A DNA stretch of 64,000 nucleotides from Cylindrotheca closterium (GCA_933822405.4 CAKOGP040001770.1:1-64000), one strand, 5' to 3'. Positions 1-10,476 are shown, counted from the first letter of the stretch. The notes: generated from the sequence alone by a model not told the origin. Program-made: numbers and translations.

Positions 1-65
1 TCGTGGACCACTGGTCCACGGCTCGACTGGCTCGTGGACCACTTGTCCACGGCTCGACTGTCTCG
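1..65. repeat. 31-bp tandem repeat of an inverted repeat at the window edge
   Basis: Two copies with a period of 31 bp start at positions 1 and 32. Each contains a 9-bp inverted repeat around one central base (cgtggacca-c-tggtccacg). The first copy is a perfect palindrome and the second has one mismatch. The copies share the tail ggctcgactg, and a partial third (tctcg) follows. The array may continue to the left of the window. Confidence 0.75.
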
Positions 66-295
66 TCCTAGCGACCGTTCCGGTCAGCATTCACTAAAAA
101 GTGGTCTGATAATTCACATTTTAAAAACTTTTAATGCCAGGGGAATGTGTCTCACGAACATTTTATTCTTCTTCGAAGCACTCTTGCGAAGGGGAATTAC
201 ATTTAATATTTCTACAAAATTTCAACGGGAATCGGACTCTTCGTCGGAATGTCATTCGGCGACTAAGATTCCTTTTTCAGTCTTCCGCATATAAG

Positions 296-544
296 ATGGC
301 CGACCAATACGACCGCCGTTCCCGGCCGTTCCTGAATTCGACTCGAGAACAGTTTCAACAATTGGCGGTCACGAGTTATAAAAATGCCTTTGAAGAGGTT
401 GTGATCCACAATGAACGACGGAGCAAGCTAAACTGCATCACTAGATGCTGTCGACCGAAGTCAGCTCGCAAAATGACGGAACAACAGTTGAAGGCTGCCT
501 TTTTGGAATTGGCCAAGGCTGTAGAAGAGCGCTCCTCTGCCTGA
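296..544 (+). CDS. Small hypothetical protein, 82 aa
   Basis: This is a short open frame starting MADQYDRRSRPF and ending VEERSSA. I chose the ATG at 296 because the frame upstream of it (open from 134) has a composition unlike protein. The product is charged, soluble and probably helical, with a CITRCC cysteine cluster near residue 45 and no signal peptide or membrane segment. I do not recognise a family. It could be a real small gene or chance coding; its only support is plausible amino-acid composition. Confidence 0.35.
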   Translation: MADQYDRRSRPFLNSTREQFQQLAVTSYKNAFEEVVIHNERRSKLNCITRCCRPKSARKMTEQQLKAAFLELAKAVEERSSA

Positions 545-1260
545 TCAAACTGACCTCATACCTCCACATGACTCGATTGCTGATGTCATGCTATTACTTG
601 ATTGTGACTGTCTACTACCCTTTCGTAATACTAGAATTCCTGTTGTTGTTTCCTTATTTTGAAAACAGATTCATTGAAAGATATGTGAATGATTTACTTG
701 TCGTCGTTGTTGTGAAAATCAGGATGCCAAAGGTGGGGTTCTTTTTCAAGAACACTCCACACGATGGAGCGTGACTACATCACAGAGCTCTTAGCAACAC
801 TGGCGCTAGACGCTCTCCAGAAAACCTTGCATCTTTCCCGTCTCTTTTGTTTCTTCCGTCTCTTTTGTTTCTTCCGCCTCTTTTTACTTTCGTTGCATTT
901 GGAAATCTGAAATTCCCCATGACGGTCACAAAATGACCTTTTTTGATTGAAGACTTTGGACAAGCCAAACATCTTTATCCAACTGTCTTCCTGTTCAAAG
1001 TGTAATTCTGTTGAACCGAAAATGTTACATTTTCCTTCTTCAGCTTGTGTGCCCAAAGTAAACCCGACCAGAGATCATCATGAAGTGCATGATTGATATT
1101 GGTCTGACCAGATGCCTACCGGTAGAGTGTCGCCAGGAGTATTTTGAATATTTGCTGGAGGGTTATCATTCGAAACATTCATTCCACTCCGGTACCGGTA
1201 ATTCTGCCCAGAGACATTTGCATTTAAGCGTGCCATTCGATTTGCGCCATTCTTTTTATC
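545..1260. other. Intergenic, no convincing gene
   Basis: Only short frames occur here. One minus-strand frame (775-1056) is an artefact of an 18-bp C/T-rich tandem repeat at 838-885 and would encode a Lys/Arg run. I see no RNA gene. The region lies downstream of the ankyrin gene. Confidence 0.6.
838..885. repeat. 18-bp C/T-rich tandem repeat
   Basis: The unit ccgtctcttttgtttctt occurs twice exactly (838-855 and 856-873), followed by a decayed third copy. It is a simple minisatellite and gives false Lys/Arg-rich open frames on the minus strand. Confidence 0.85.
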
Positions 1261-2346
1261 TTAAAATTTAAAACCCGAGGCCCGTTTGCAGGCCTTGCAT
1301 GCTAGTTTCCCTTGTTTTGTTGGATACAGTGCGACTGTTACTTTTCCACAGGCAGAACATTTCATCCCCACAGGTGTTTCGTTGTTTTCTTGTATTGATG
1401 ATGACACTGGAATACTGCTGCTGACAGTCGTAGTATGATCGATTCCTGTTGCTGCTGGCGAAGTCGATGAAGATGTGATGGTATTGATGGCATTGTTTTG
1501 CGATGTCAAACTTCGTGGAGAACCCGACGAGGAAACGTCGTCCAAGGAGTGCTGAATGACCGATTGAAATCGTGTTTGAAGCGGCAGCGTCACTGACTTG
1601 ATATTCACTTCTTCGCCATCAAAGGAACTGACGCAACCCTGTCGCAATCGAGATATCTCGGCCGGCAGTTTGTAGGCCAGAGAAGAAGTCTGCGATTGGG
1701 AGGAGATACCATTCAAACTTTGCGTCGCAGCTGTCAAGAGTCTAGAACACTTCACCCAATCAGCCTCACCCCCCGCCACTTGATCCCATCGTGCCACCGA
1801 GTCCTTTTCCGTTTCTTGAACCAAACTAAACTCCTTGGCTATATCCAAAGGTGTTCGACCTGCACTGTCTTTTACTTCCAGAGCTGCCGCCAACATTGAT
1901 CGTCCGTCACTGCTATCTCCTCGGGAACGAAGGGTTTGTAATAATAGTTGCACTGCCAAATACCGACCACCAGCTGCCGCCTTGTGAAGAGGCGTCATTT
2001 GATCATTGAAACTGACATCTTTGGCCAATAAATCTGCATTTTGTTGCAGCAATAATCCCATGCTGGAGACGGCCCCAGAAAAACATGCCCTGTGCAAAGG
2101 GGTAGCCCCACTTTGTTGGGAATCTGCGGGACATCCCAATTCCAGGAGCATAGCCACAACAGCTACATGATCGTGTTGGGCGGCCAAATGAAGAGGAGTA
2201 TTGCCATAAGGATCAATCTTGTTAACGACGGAGGCTCCTGTTTTTTGTATAGAGTACATGTCGCCATATTCAGCTGCTGTGAAGGATGAAAGACGGACAT
2301 TTAGCTTCTTCTCAGGGTCTTCTTCTTCATCTAAAGACTGGGGCAT
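1261..2346 (-). CDS. Ankyrin-repeat protein with C-terminal zinc ribbon, 361 aa
   Basis: Residues about 40-150 contain at least three ankyrin repeats, visible as GNTPLHLAAQ, GATPLHRACF and MTPLHKAAAGG, each followed by the usual second helix. A Ser/Thr-rich stretch (about 255-320) links them to a short C-terminal cysteine module, CSACGK...ACKACKRASGF, with four cysteines in two CxxC pairs, as in a zinc ribbon. Ankyrin repeats bind proteins, so this is probably an adaptor; no enzyme motif is seen. The gene has no intron and is divergent from the BRAP2-like gene at 2618, with a 271-bp shared upstream region. The partner and pathway are unknown. Confidence 0.85.
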   Translation of the reverse strand: MPQSLDEEEDPEKKLNVRLSSFTAAEYGDMYSIQKTGASVVNKIDPYGNTPLHLAAQHDHVAVVAMLLELGCPADSQQSGATPLHRACFSGAVSSMGLLLQQNADLLAKDVSFNDQMTPLHKAAAGGRYLAVQLLLQTLRSRGDSSDGRSMLAAALEVKDSAGRTPLDIAKEFSLVQETEKDSVARWDQVAGGEADWVKCSRLLTAATQSLNGISSQSQTSSLAYKLPAEISRLRQGCVSSFDGEEVNIKSVTLPLQTRFQSVIQHSLDDVSSSGSPRSLTSQNNAINTITSSSTSPAATGIDHTTTVSSSIPVSSSIQENNETPVGMKCSACGKVTVALYPTKQGKLACKACKRASGFKF

Positions 2347-2617
2347 GGTGAGATTGTATCTCCATACACTTTTATAATCGTGTCGCGTCGCGTTTGTTGA
2401 AAATTGAGTCGAACTCTTCGACTACCTTCAAAGTTTCCTCGTACATTCTTCGTACTATCCCGACGTAGACCAACTTCGACTTTCAGAACGTCTCTTCCGA
2501 AGATGACGACAGATTCAAATCGATGACATATAAAACGAAATCAGTCATCGCACCACAACAACTCACAAAGTACCTAGGAGGAACTGGAATGTAACACGCA
2601 GAAAGAAGACCTCCACA

Positions 2618-4405
2618 ATGCCCGAACTTTCATTGAAGGTCACCATCGACAATGGAGGGGAAGATGAACAACAAACAGAAGAGAGTCTCAACAGAATCTC
2701 TCATGATTTCAAACCAAGTGATTCCCTTCCCAGTTCTGACGAGAAGAACGACGATGAAGGCAATGATCACAGCATGGACTGTTTCGTCGCCATTGCATCT
2801 GCTGTGGAATTATCCATCAATCCTCAAGTTACTGCATCATCATCCATTGCAGCTGTCTTTGTACCACCTTCCCTGGTTGACAATCTTCTACAAATTTACA
2901 CCACAACCACTGCCACTCGGAACCCACACAATGGGGGATCTTGTTATTGGATTCCAGACGAGCACACCAGGCAAATAGCTGAAGCACTCTTACCTTCTGT
3001 TCATTCATCCTTGATAAGCGCCAGAATACGAGGGATAATACTACACTCGACAAAATTCGACCACATCAATGCACCTTCCTCAATTTTATTGCTGGAGATC
3101 ATGGATATCACCATGACAGATGTCTTAGAAATCGCAAATGGAGAATCGATGGCGTCCAACAAAACAGCCGTACTCAAAATTTTACCTATTGCATCCATAC
3201 AATTCACTTCGAAATCAAATCCAATCGAAGGAGTGGAAGAAGAAAAGCTGGCCGAGCCAGAGAACCAAGCGCTCCTGATTCCCTCATGTCCCGTGTGCTT
3301 GCATCGAATTGATGCTAATCGATTGGGTTTACCGAGACCGCGAATCGAACAACTTTGTTCCAGCTATTGTTCCCTACCTGATTTTGACTCGGCCAATTCT
3401 CAATACAAACCCAACTGTCATCGACAAGCGTATTTGGATCCTTGGCCATTGCCGGCCAAGTGCAAAGTTTGTCTTGTCATTCAAAACTATTGGTTTCAAA
3501 ATGGATACCATCATCGCCATGATGAATCCAATGACTTGTTTTGTGGAGGGTGTGGGATGCACAAGACACTCTGGGTTTGTTTGACGTGCAGCTTTGTCGG
3601 ATGTGGTCGCTACACCAACAAGCATTCCGTCGATCACTTTCAAAAGACCAACCATCCATTTGCATTGGAACTGGCCACTTTGCGAATATGGGATTACACG
3701 CATGGAGAGTATGGTGGTTTTGTTCATCGGGTAGACTTGTTGGATTGTCCATCGTCGCCCATTCTTTGCCATCCATGGATATCACGGCCGCAAGGATTTG
3801 ATGCACATGCATCCGCGGCAGCGGCTTCACAACAACAAAGGGGACATGTCGAGGTGGAAAAAATGCCAAAGAAAGCAACCATCATTGGGGAAGAATATGA
3901 AGTTCTATTGCAAAGTGCACTGGAAGATCAAGCACAATTCTACGAGGGGGAGATCACACGCTTGCGAGCCGAATTTACTGGGGAGAATATCGATATGTCA
4001 ACTCTATCCAAAGAAGAACAGCGACAAATTGAGGAACTTAAGGCCGAGATTAAGAAGTTGAGGGGGTCGATTGATAGCATGGGTCAAGACTATGTTCAAT
4101 CGAAAGAACAAGAAGCATCGCAACGAAATGCCTCCCAACGATTGTTGCGTGAGCAGCAGGAGGCCAAAGAAATGTTAAAAGAGATTGAAAAGGAGGCCAA
4201 AGAAGAAGCCGAAAAGGGAAAGTTTCAAGTAGAAGATTTGGAACAACAAGTGAGTGATCTCACTGCAAACCTCCGCATGATGCAACAGTTTTCGCGGAGT
4301 GCCGAATTGCAAGAGGCCCAAATCTTTGGTACGACAACTGCCACTGCACCCAACAATGCTTCCAAACGAAGGGGAAAGAAAAAGGGAAGGAACAGTCGGC
4401 GATAG
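2618..4405 (+). CDS. BRAP2/IMP-like protein (UBP-type zinc finger), 595 aa
   Basis: The domain order matches the BRCA1-associated protein 2 family, cytoplasmic ubiquitin-binding regulators of Ras/MAPK signalling in animals. A weak N-terminal BRAP2-type region (about 50-215) is followed by a cysteine cluster in the RING position (about 224-280, starting CPVCLHRI). A clear UBP zinc finger spans about 279-372 (CKVCL, CGGCGMHKTLWVC, GCGRY, HFQKTNHPFALEL, WDY). A long charged coiled coil (about 430-560) precedes a basic tail. In the RING, the normal central Cys/His block is replaced by an unusual CSSYC...NCHRQAY...W stretch, so E3 activity is uncertain. No intron. The ATG at 2618 gives the full N-terminal region. 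Confidence 0.85.
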   Translation: MPELSLKVTIDNGGEDEQQTEESLNRISHDFKPSDSLPSSDEKNDDEGNDHSMDCFVAIASAVELSINPQVTASSSIAAVFVPPSLVDNLLQIYTTTTATRNPHNGGSCYWIPDEHTRQIAEALLPSVHSSLISARIRGIILHSTKFDHINAPSSILLLEIMDITMTDVLEIANGESMASNKTAVLKILPIASIQFTSKSNPIEGVEEEKLAEPENQALLIPSCPVCLHRIDANRLGLPRPRIEQLCSSYCSLPDFDSANSQYKPNCHRQAYLDPWPLPAKCKVCLVIQNYWFQNGYHHRHDESNDLFCGGCGMHKTLWVCLTCSFVGCGRYTNKHSVDHFQKTNHPFALELATLRIWDYTHGEYGGFVHRVDLLDCPSSPILCHPWISRPQGFDAHASAAAASQQQRGHVEVEKMPKKATIIGEEYEVLLQSALEDQAQFYEGEITRLRAEFTGENIDMSTLSKEEQRQIEELKAEIKKLRGSIDSMGQDYVQSKEQEASQRNASQRLLREQQEAKEMLKEIEKEAKEEAEKGKFQVEDLEQQVSDLTANLRMMQQFSRSAELQEAQIFGTTTATAPNNASKRRGKKKGRNSRR

Positions 4406-4509
4406 GTTCTGAAGTATATCGTGCTGGTAGTATATCTGAGAAACGGCTACGAACCGACAATAGCAGTATTGCAATAATAATTCCAAGCATGTTCAAAGCA
4501 TCGTTAATC

Positions 4510-5700
4510 TTAAAATAGATCAGGGTAATCTACCTTGAGCTTGTCAAGTCCCTTTTGTAGCGTATTGTATCTTCCTCTCAAGTAGCTAGCAACCATCGTA
4601 TCGTTCTTTGCCTCCGCTTCTTGGATACCAGTCTTGGCCTCATAGGCAGCCTCGTCCAATTCTCCAGAAATGACGGCCCAGGTTTCCAGTTCGTTGCGTT
4701 CTGATATTATGCCGTCCCCATTATACTCCTTGAGCAGCTCTATTTCGCTTTCCACCAAGAGGTTTACTCGCAAATCAGTAAGGCTGATCATGTTGAACAG
4801 ATTGTCAATGGAACCATCCTTTTCAATGACCAAGTAGGCTGGTGCTTTCCCCATTACTCGTACTCGAAAGCTTTCAATATTGGCCACATTGTCTTCGGCC
4901 ACAAAACCATAGTTGCAAAGCGTCTCTAGATTGTCAAAGTTACCATACGAAACAAAGACTTCTTCGCCGGCTCGAAACGAAGGTGTGCTTCCCTCATTGT
5001 TACCACCAGCAAAGAATCCTCCAAAGAGTTGAGACTTCCAGTCATTGCCCGAATCTTCTTCCTTTCCATCTTGGCCCGTCAGATAAATGGTATCCGATGT
5101 GGCCTCCAACAGCAATCGATCGGCTCCATCCACTCTTGCGGATGTTTTGACTCTGGCATCATGGTTGAGCATATCTAAGACTGGCGTCATGGAATAGGTA
5201 TTATCGGGAAGAAAATTCGATCGGGAATCCACACAGGCAAGAGCCCATTGATCGTCCACCTTGTCGAACCGCAGCTTGTCCCGATCCATTCGTGTTTCCA
5301 ATTGACCCCCATCAAATTGTTTGACCCAATCTCGACGCTCTTGGGTCCAAAATCGTGGCATGCCCGAGAAATCTTCCACCGTTGGAAATTGATCCAACCA
5401 AGGCGCATAATCCGAATCACTTCCTTGCTTCTTTTCAAAAATCAGCTTGTCGACCAAAGTCTCAAAATCTTCTCCTACCATACAGGCATCCAACGGAGCC
5501 TGTATCAGTTGGACCAATCCTTCCGATTTCGATTGACTCAGGAGCTTGGATTCGTCACTTGGTAAGACCATTTTTCGATAGGATCCACTGCTCACCAGTT
5601 CCAGTGGAGTGATGATGCCCTTGGCTTGGCTCCATGCTAAAAAGGGAGCAAAATCTGTTCTCATGATTGGTACACTTTTCTGAATAATTTTGTGATGCAT
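4510..5700 (-). CDS. SET-domain protein of the Rubisco LSMT/SETD3 type, 396 aa
   Basis: The second half of a SET domain is clear: YSMTPVLDMLNHD (about 168-180), the AdoMet-binding NH motif, and GEEVFVSYGNFDNLETLCNYGF (about 245-268), the catalytic Tyr region. A Rubisco-LSMT substrate-binding-like helical domain follows (about 290-396). Family members methylate lysine or histidine of proteins such as Rubisco, aldolase or actin. The N-terminal GxG part of SET is weak, and no plastid presequence is seen. The first codons (MHHKIIQKS) look unlike protein, so an upstream exon may be missing or the start may be the Met at MRTDFAPF. It is tail to tail with the BRAP2-like gene. Confidence 0.75.
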   Translation of the reverse strand: MHHKIIQKSVPIMRTDFAPFLAWSQAKGIITPLELVSSGSYRKMVLPSDESKLLSQSKSEGLVQLIQAPLDACMVGEDFETLVDKLIFEKKQGSDSDYAPWLDQFPTVEDFSGMPRFWTQERRDWVKQFDGGQLETRMDRDKLRFDKVDDQWALACVDSRSNFLPDNTYSMTPVLDMLNHDARVKTSARVDGADRLLLEATSDTIYLTGQDGKEEDSGNDWKSQLFGGFFAGGNNEGSTPSFRAGEEVFVSYGNFDNLETLCNYGFVAEDNVANIESFRVRVMGKAPAYLVIEKDGSIDNLFNMISLTDLRVNLLVESEIELLKEYNGDGIISERNELETWAVISGELDEAAYEAKTGIQEAEAKNDTMVASYLRGRYNTLQKGLDKLKVDYPDLF

Positions 5701-5994
5701 ATATCTGATGACACCGCATTTTGATGTTTTGGATTTGGATTGAATCGCGGATGACGTACGGACATGTCATCTGGAAAAACGAAAACACGTAACTTATTCT
5801 GAATTCCAGTCAGCCATGGCATTCATCGCCGCTTACGACTTAGCATTCTCATCATTACAAAAACCGTTTGAAAGGAAGCACATAAAGAAGTTTAGTTTCT
5901 AGGCTTCATTGATATCTATCCCAAAGCAACAAAACCAACGGAGCAAAATTATCATAATCATAATCATCAACAACGACAACACAACAATCTCGTT

Positions 5995-6867
5995 ATGCCC
6001 GCCGGATTTCGAAGATCACGAGCCCTGTGGGACGAAACCAAGCGAATAGATCACACTACATCTTCAAGATTATATGCCACAGTATGTGCCATCCTCTACG
6101 AACTTCAGCCCATTCGATTTTCTCATGTGAATTGGTTGCGAATGGTGAAAACCACGTTTAAGATTGTCCGACAGATACTGCGAGGAATCATCTCCTACCT
6201 TCCTGGCGTCCTTTTGGCCTTGGCAAAGTTTCTGTGGCAACGGAAACTTGGTTGCTTGGGTGTGGTTGCCTACTATTTTGCCGTCCGATGGATCCATGAA
6301 TTTCTGGAAGCTGGTCCCATGGTGCTCATGTTTACGGCGCTCATTGGTATTTTCACCATTGGATTGAGTGATAATGATGAAAACCGAGAAGGCTTGTCGG
6401 CTTATTCGGTATTCAATCGGGGCTTTGAACGATTGCTGGGATCTGTGGATGCCGAAGCCTTGCTGGCCCAGCATGTGGGGATGGGTCCAGGTGCAGCCTT
6501 GCCTGTGGGAGTAGCGGACGACAATGCTCCTCCTCCAATGGCACGACGACGACAACAACACCGGGCAGCAGCTCCACGAATTGAGCCGCAAAGGAACAAC
6601 AATAATAATAATAATAATAATAATGACGATGATGATAATGGCGAGCAAGATGACCAGGCTGATGCACAACCAAGAAACAACCAGGCCCGAAGGTCTGGAA
6701 AAAAAGCCAGACGGCGGAACCTCGAACAACGACGAGATCGACAACGGCAACGAGAAGCTGCAATGGCTCTGGGAATGCAAGGCGCTGAAACGGAACAAGA
6801 AATGGTCGAAATACAACGATTGATTGAAAATCAGATTGCTGCCGAACAAGCAAATAATGAAAATTGA
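5995..6867 (+). CDS. SAYSvFN-domain protein (SAYSD1-like), 290 aa
   Basis: The signature LSAYSVFNRGFERLLGSVDAE (about 131-151) identifies the SAYSvFN family. In animals SAYSD1 sits at the ER translocon, binds UFM1-modified ribosomes and promotes degradation of stalled translocating chains. Two hydrophobic helices precede the motif here (about 56-77 and 98-123), as expected for an ER membrane protein. The C-terminal third is unusual: an Asn10-Asp4 run coded by an AAT/GAT microsatellite (about 6596-6640), then a basic, helical Arg/Gln-rich tail. No intron. Family assignment is from the signature; the UFM1 link is carried over from the animal protein. Confidence 0.8.
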   Translation: MPAGFRRSRALWDETKRIDHTTSSRLYATVCAILYELQPIRFSHVNWLRMVKTTFKIVRQILRGIISYLPGVLLALAKFLWQRKLGCLGVVAYYFAVRWIHEFLEAGPMVLMFTALIGIFTIGLSDNDENREGLSAYSVFNRGFERLLGSVDAEALLAQHVGMGPGAALPVGVADDNAPPPMARRRQQHRAAAPRIEPQRNNNNNNNNNNDDDDNGEQDDQADAQPRNNQARRSGKKARRRNLEQRRDRQRQREAAMALGMQGAETEQEMVEIQRLIENQIAAEQANNEN

Positions 6868-7009
6868 AGGAATATTGTGGTTCAAGAGGATTTAGCATCA
6901 TGGCAACAACGCAACCCATGCTACGAAATTTCAAGTGAGGCGATCGAGATATTTAATCAATTGTGTGATTCGACAGTGATGAATCACAGCAATCTCTGCA
7001 TGACGATCA

Positions 7010-8274
7010 TCACAGCTTTCCCACAACCAATGGAATGTCCAGATACAATCGAACAAAGTCCAATAATATCATTATCATCATTCCATGTCCACAGCTCGAC
7101 AAAAAGGAGTCATAGAGAGTGACTTTTCTTGCAGCAGCATTATTCTTCTCAGCATCCACCTCATCATCAAACAGAAAAAAGGCAGGGAAACTGACAATAA
7201 AGTAGATACCATAAAAGGCTGACCCCACAGTATAGGCCATGTCTTGATCTTCAAAGGAATAGTCGGGATACGCCGAAATGGTCAAGGTTTCCATAAAAGC
7301 AGTAAAGTAGGAAAAGCACAAGACTACTGAAACAAATAAAAGGGAACGCAAGAAACCCTTTTGATAGCTTGTTACCACCTTGCGCAGCATGAGGTTGGAA
7401 AAGGCATGGTAACTGCTAAAGTAAAAGTGGGTTGCAAAGTACAGGGCAATTGGAACATTGTTGAGTCTGTGAGCCGGCATGGTGTATTTGGCCTTGAGAA
7501 CGGAGTAAAAGTCTGTCGTCGAAAAGATCGATGATATAGGATATCATGCCATATCATATTGACAGAAGAAAGCACGAAAACCCAATGGAAGGCAAGTGAG
7601 TATGTGGAATTTCAACCATAATAGCCCATTTCCAGTTCACTTCACTTTTCACTTCACTTACAATGCGTGTACCAGTAGTTTCCAATGAAGGAATAAACGA
7701 GAATCCACAGATTGGCCTTGAAGGAATACCGTTCGAATAGTGGCCGTTTGGCATCTGGAGAATCGCATCCAGCAGAAGGCAACACGATGGGTTGCAACAA
7801 AAAGGGCATTGCCAGTCCAATACATACCCTCAGATAGGACCATTCATCAAAGGTTTCGTACCATCCAAAGGCGACAATGCAGACAAATGAAAACATCCAA
7901 ATGGGGGTGTACGCCAAAACGAATTGTTCGTAGGCTCTTTTGGAAGGTTGGGTGGAGGAAGAGGGCAAATAACTTCCGACGCTCTTTTCGGGAGTCTGGA
8001 TTGTGATCAAGCCTCCAATAATAGCCAACATGGTACCCAGGATGGCTACCATTTGAATTGCCACATCGTTTTCGCCCATGATTACTTGTCTTGTCTTGGA
8101 ATTTGCCGGTTTGGAAGCTGCTTCCAATGATGATCGATGATGCATCATCGTCATAACTGTTGTTTGGGTCGTCCGAATCGAAAAGCTTTGGGTTAGGGGC
8201 AAATAAATCAGGGGACTCAAAACGGGTTGAAACTCTACTGAGAAGAAGTCGGAAGAAGTTGACGTCACGTTCAC
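7010..8274 (-). CDS. CPI1: Cycloeucalenol cycloisomerase, two exons, about 371 aa
   Basis: Exons are 8274-7662 and 7512-7010, with a 149-bp GT-AG intron. Joining restores the conserved stretch NYWYTH-YFYSVLKAKYTMPAHRLNNVPIALYFATHFYF across the junction. This stretch and several hydrophobic helices are characteristic of the plant/algal enzyme that opens the 9,19-cyclopropane ring of cycloeucalenol to obtusifoliol in sterol synthesis, in the ER membrane. The true start may be downstream of 8274 (Met codons in MTMMHHRSS), because the first 40 residues look unconserved. It is divergent from the CLC gene, about 100 bp away. Presence of this step implies a cycloartenol-type sterol route. Confidence 0.92.
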
Positions 8275-8376
8275 AACTTCTGGAAGATACAGATCTTGCA
8301 GCCATCATAAATCATCACCAAACCGGCATCACCATAAAACACACAAAAATAACACTAAAAAACGATAGGCATCAAA

Positions 8377-10476
8377 ATGACACTTGATGAAACAACCCCT
8401 AATGAGGGAACCTCCCTCCTGAGCAGCAATGCGACTGATGAAGTTGCTGAAGACTCGATCCATCGATTGGGGTACTTGACGCAGAGCTCCCGCACTGGTG
8501 ATGCCGGAGACTTTTCCAGAGAATCCCACAGCGTCGCCGACATGGTGCGAACGACCCACAACGATCCAGATGTGCGAGAAGTTGCCGAGGACATGTCCAA
8601 GCTGGTGGGATCCACCCAAATTCTATACAACGAAATGGAAAAGGTGACTTCCGAGAAGGTCAACGCCTCACTGCGCAAGACGGCAGATCTGAACAAGTCG
8701 GAAGGAGCGAAACCTCAATCCTACGCATCGACCATGTATCAACACAGGAGTCAATCGGCAGTCAACTTTTTGGAAAAGGTCAAGCATAGCTTTTTCGAGG
8801 ATGCTAAATCATTGGCAATTGGAACCATTCCTCAGAGTATTGTCGTTGCCGTTGTTGTTGGTAAGTTTCAGTTGGTGCTGATGCCGAATGATAACTTTTC
8901 TTTGTGACTACGATGTTGTCTCATTGTCGCCATGCTATCTTATCTTATTTTCTACAGGAATTGTGTGCGGTATCGCCTGTTGGGCATACTACACGGTGCT
9001 CTTCTTTTTCATGGGATTGCTTTGGGAAACCCTTCCCGAAAAGTTGATTGGCGGTTGGTCGACAGGCCAGTGGATCTGGATCCCACTGGTGTCGGGTATC
9101 ATGTGCGTCTGCGTAGGATTGACAGTGGTGTACATGGGGGAACCAGGAGATTTGCCATATACAGTGGGTCGGGTGCATCACTTTGCGTACATTCCAATGG
9201 ATCACGTCTTGCCCATGGTGTTTGCCTCTCTATTTTCCATCTTGGCGGGAGGATCGCTGTAAGTAGATAGTGTTACTTGGTGAACGATGCATTTCACATT
9301 GTTGTCTCATTCGTATCACCTTTTCTATCCTCAACGCCAGTGGTCCTGAAGCGCCATTGGTCGCAATTTGGTATGTATTCGATTTGGCGGTCAATTTTTT
9401 ATACTGATAGCTTCGAAGACAATATCTCACCATTTTCGCTTCTTTGCTTCAGTGGTGCCATCGGTGGATTCATCTCACGCAAGCTCTTTCGACAAAATCA
9501 TATTGATGTGGTGAGGAAGCACACTTTGATGGGAATGGCTGGTGCCTTGGCTGCCTTTTTCGGAGCCCCCTTGGGCGGAAGTATCTTTGCACTAGAGGTC
9601 TGCTCCCGGTTTGGAGTGGAATACTTTGAGCATTTGGTGGAAGCCATCTTTTGTGGCGAAATCTGTTTGGTGGTGTTTCGTGGGATGTCGGGTTTGACCA
9701 TTGAGCCAATTTGGGATTTCACATCGGAAGAATACCCAAGGATGATGGAATCCCAACCAACTTTGGTACTCTATGGTGCCTTGATTGGTTTGTTTGGGGC
9801 CTTTGCAGCTTATGTCTTCGCTCTCTTCCACTGGAAGGTTATGGGGTTATTTTCTCGAAACGGGTTGATGGACAATAAAAAAGCGGTCCAAAGGGCAATG
9901 TATGGGGGAATTCTCATCATTCTCTGTGGTCTCATCTACCCACAGACCATGTTCTGGGGAGAAGCAGAAATCGATGTGGTAGGAAATATGGATCTAGCAT
10001 CCAAGCTACCCAACATTTACCCTACTGCTGGTTTGATTGGATTCGAAATGGACACACAATTCAAGGCCTTCCAGGTTGGTTTGGCCAAATTTGTCGCCAT
10101 TAGTTTCACAGTTGCTGGTGGATTGCGTGGAGGTTTCATTTTCCCACTCATGTGTGCCGGGGCTGCCTTTGGGCGCGCCTTGCATCCGTTCTTGCCCGAG
10201 AGCGTTCCATTGCAAGTTTCAATTCTGTGTATGGCAGCCGGAATCAATGTTGCTATCACCAGAACGGCCTTGGCGTCAACACTGATCTTGGCGTTCCTAC
10301 CAGCAGAACCATTTTGCATCCCAGCAATCCTCATGGCATCGCTTTGTAGTTTGTTTGCAACGGCATACCTCCCATTCATCAAGACACAAATCACTCGAGC
10401 CGACATTGATCACTCTTTGTTTCATGGGAAGCACATTATCGATGCGGAAAAGAAATTGGACGACGACGATCATTAG
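8377..10476 (+). CDS. CLC-family chloride channel/transporter, four exons, 612 aa
   Basis: Exons are 8377-8860, 8958-9258, 9341-9370 and 9453-10476; all introns are GT-AG and the joined frame is open (1,839 nt). The 30-nt third exon supplies the core of a CLC selectivity motif: the joins read GGSL-GPEAPLVAI-CGAIGG. A second CLC motif is AGGLRGGFIFPLMCAGAAFG near residue 500. About ten hydrophobic helices follow a soluble, charged N-terminus of about 150 residues. The canonical GSGIP motif and the gating Glu of GxEGP are altered (GDLP and GSLGP), as in divergent bacterial-type CLC proteins. Whether it is a channel or an exchanger cannot be told. No CBS domains are present. Confidence 0.9.

Noticed and set aside
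775..1056. Minus-strand frame of 93 codons with KKRRKKQKRR repeats
   Set aside because: It is the translation of an 18-bp C/T-rich tandem repeat; no domain and a second overlapping frame gives the same pattern.
6070..6885. Minus-strand frame of 271 codons opposite the SAYSvFN gene
   Set aside because: It is the shadow of a well-supported gene and contains long Ile/Ser runs from the AAT repeat.
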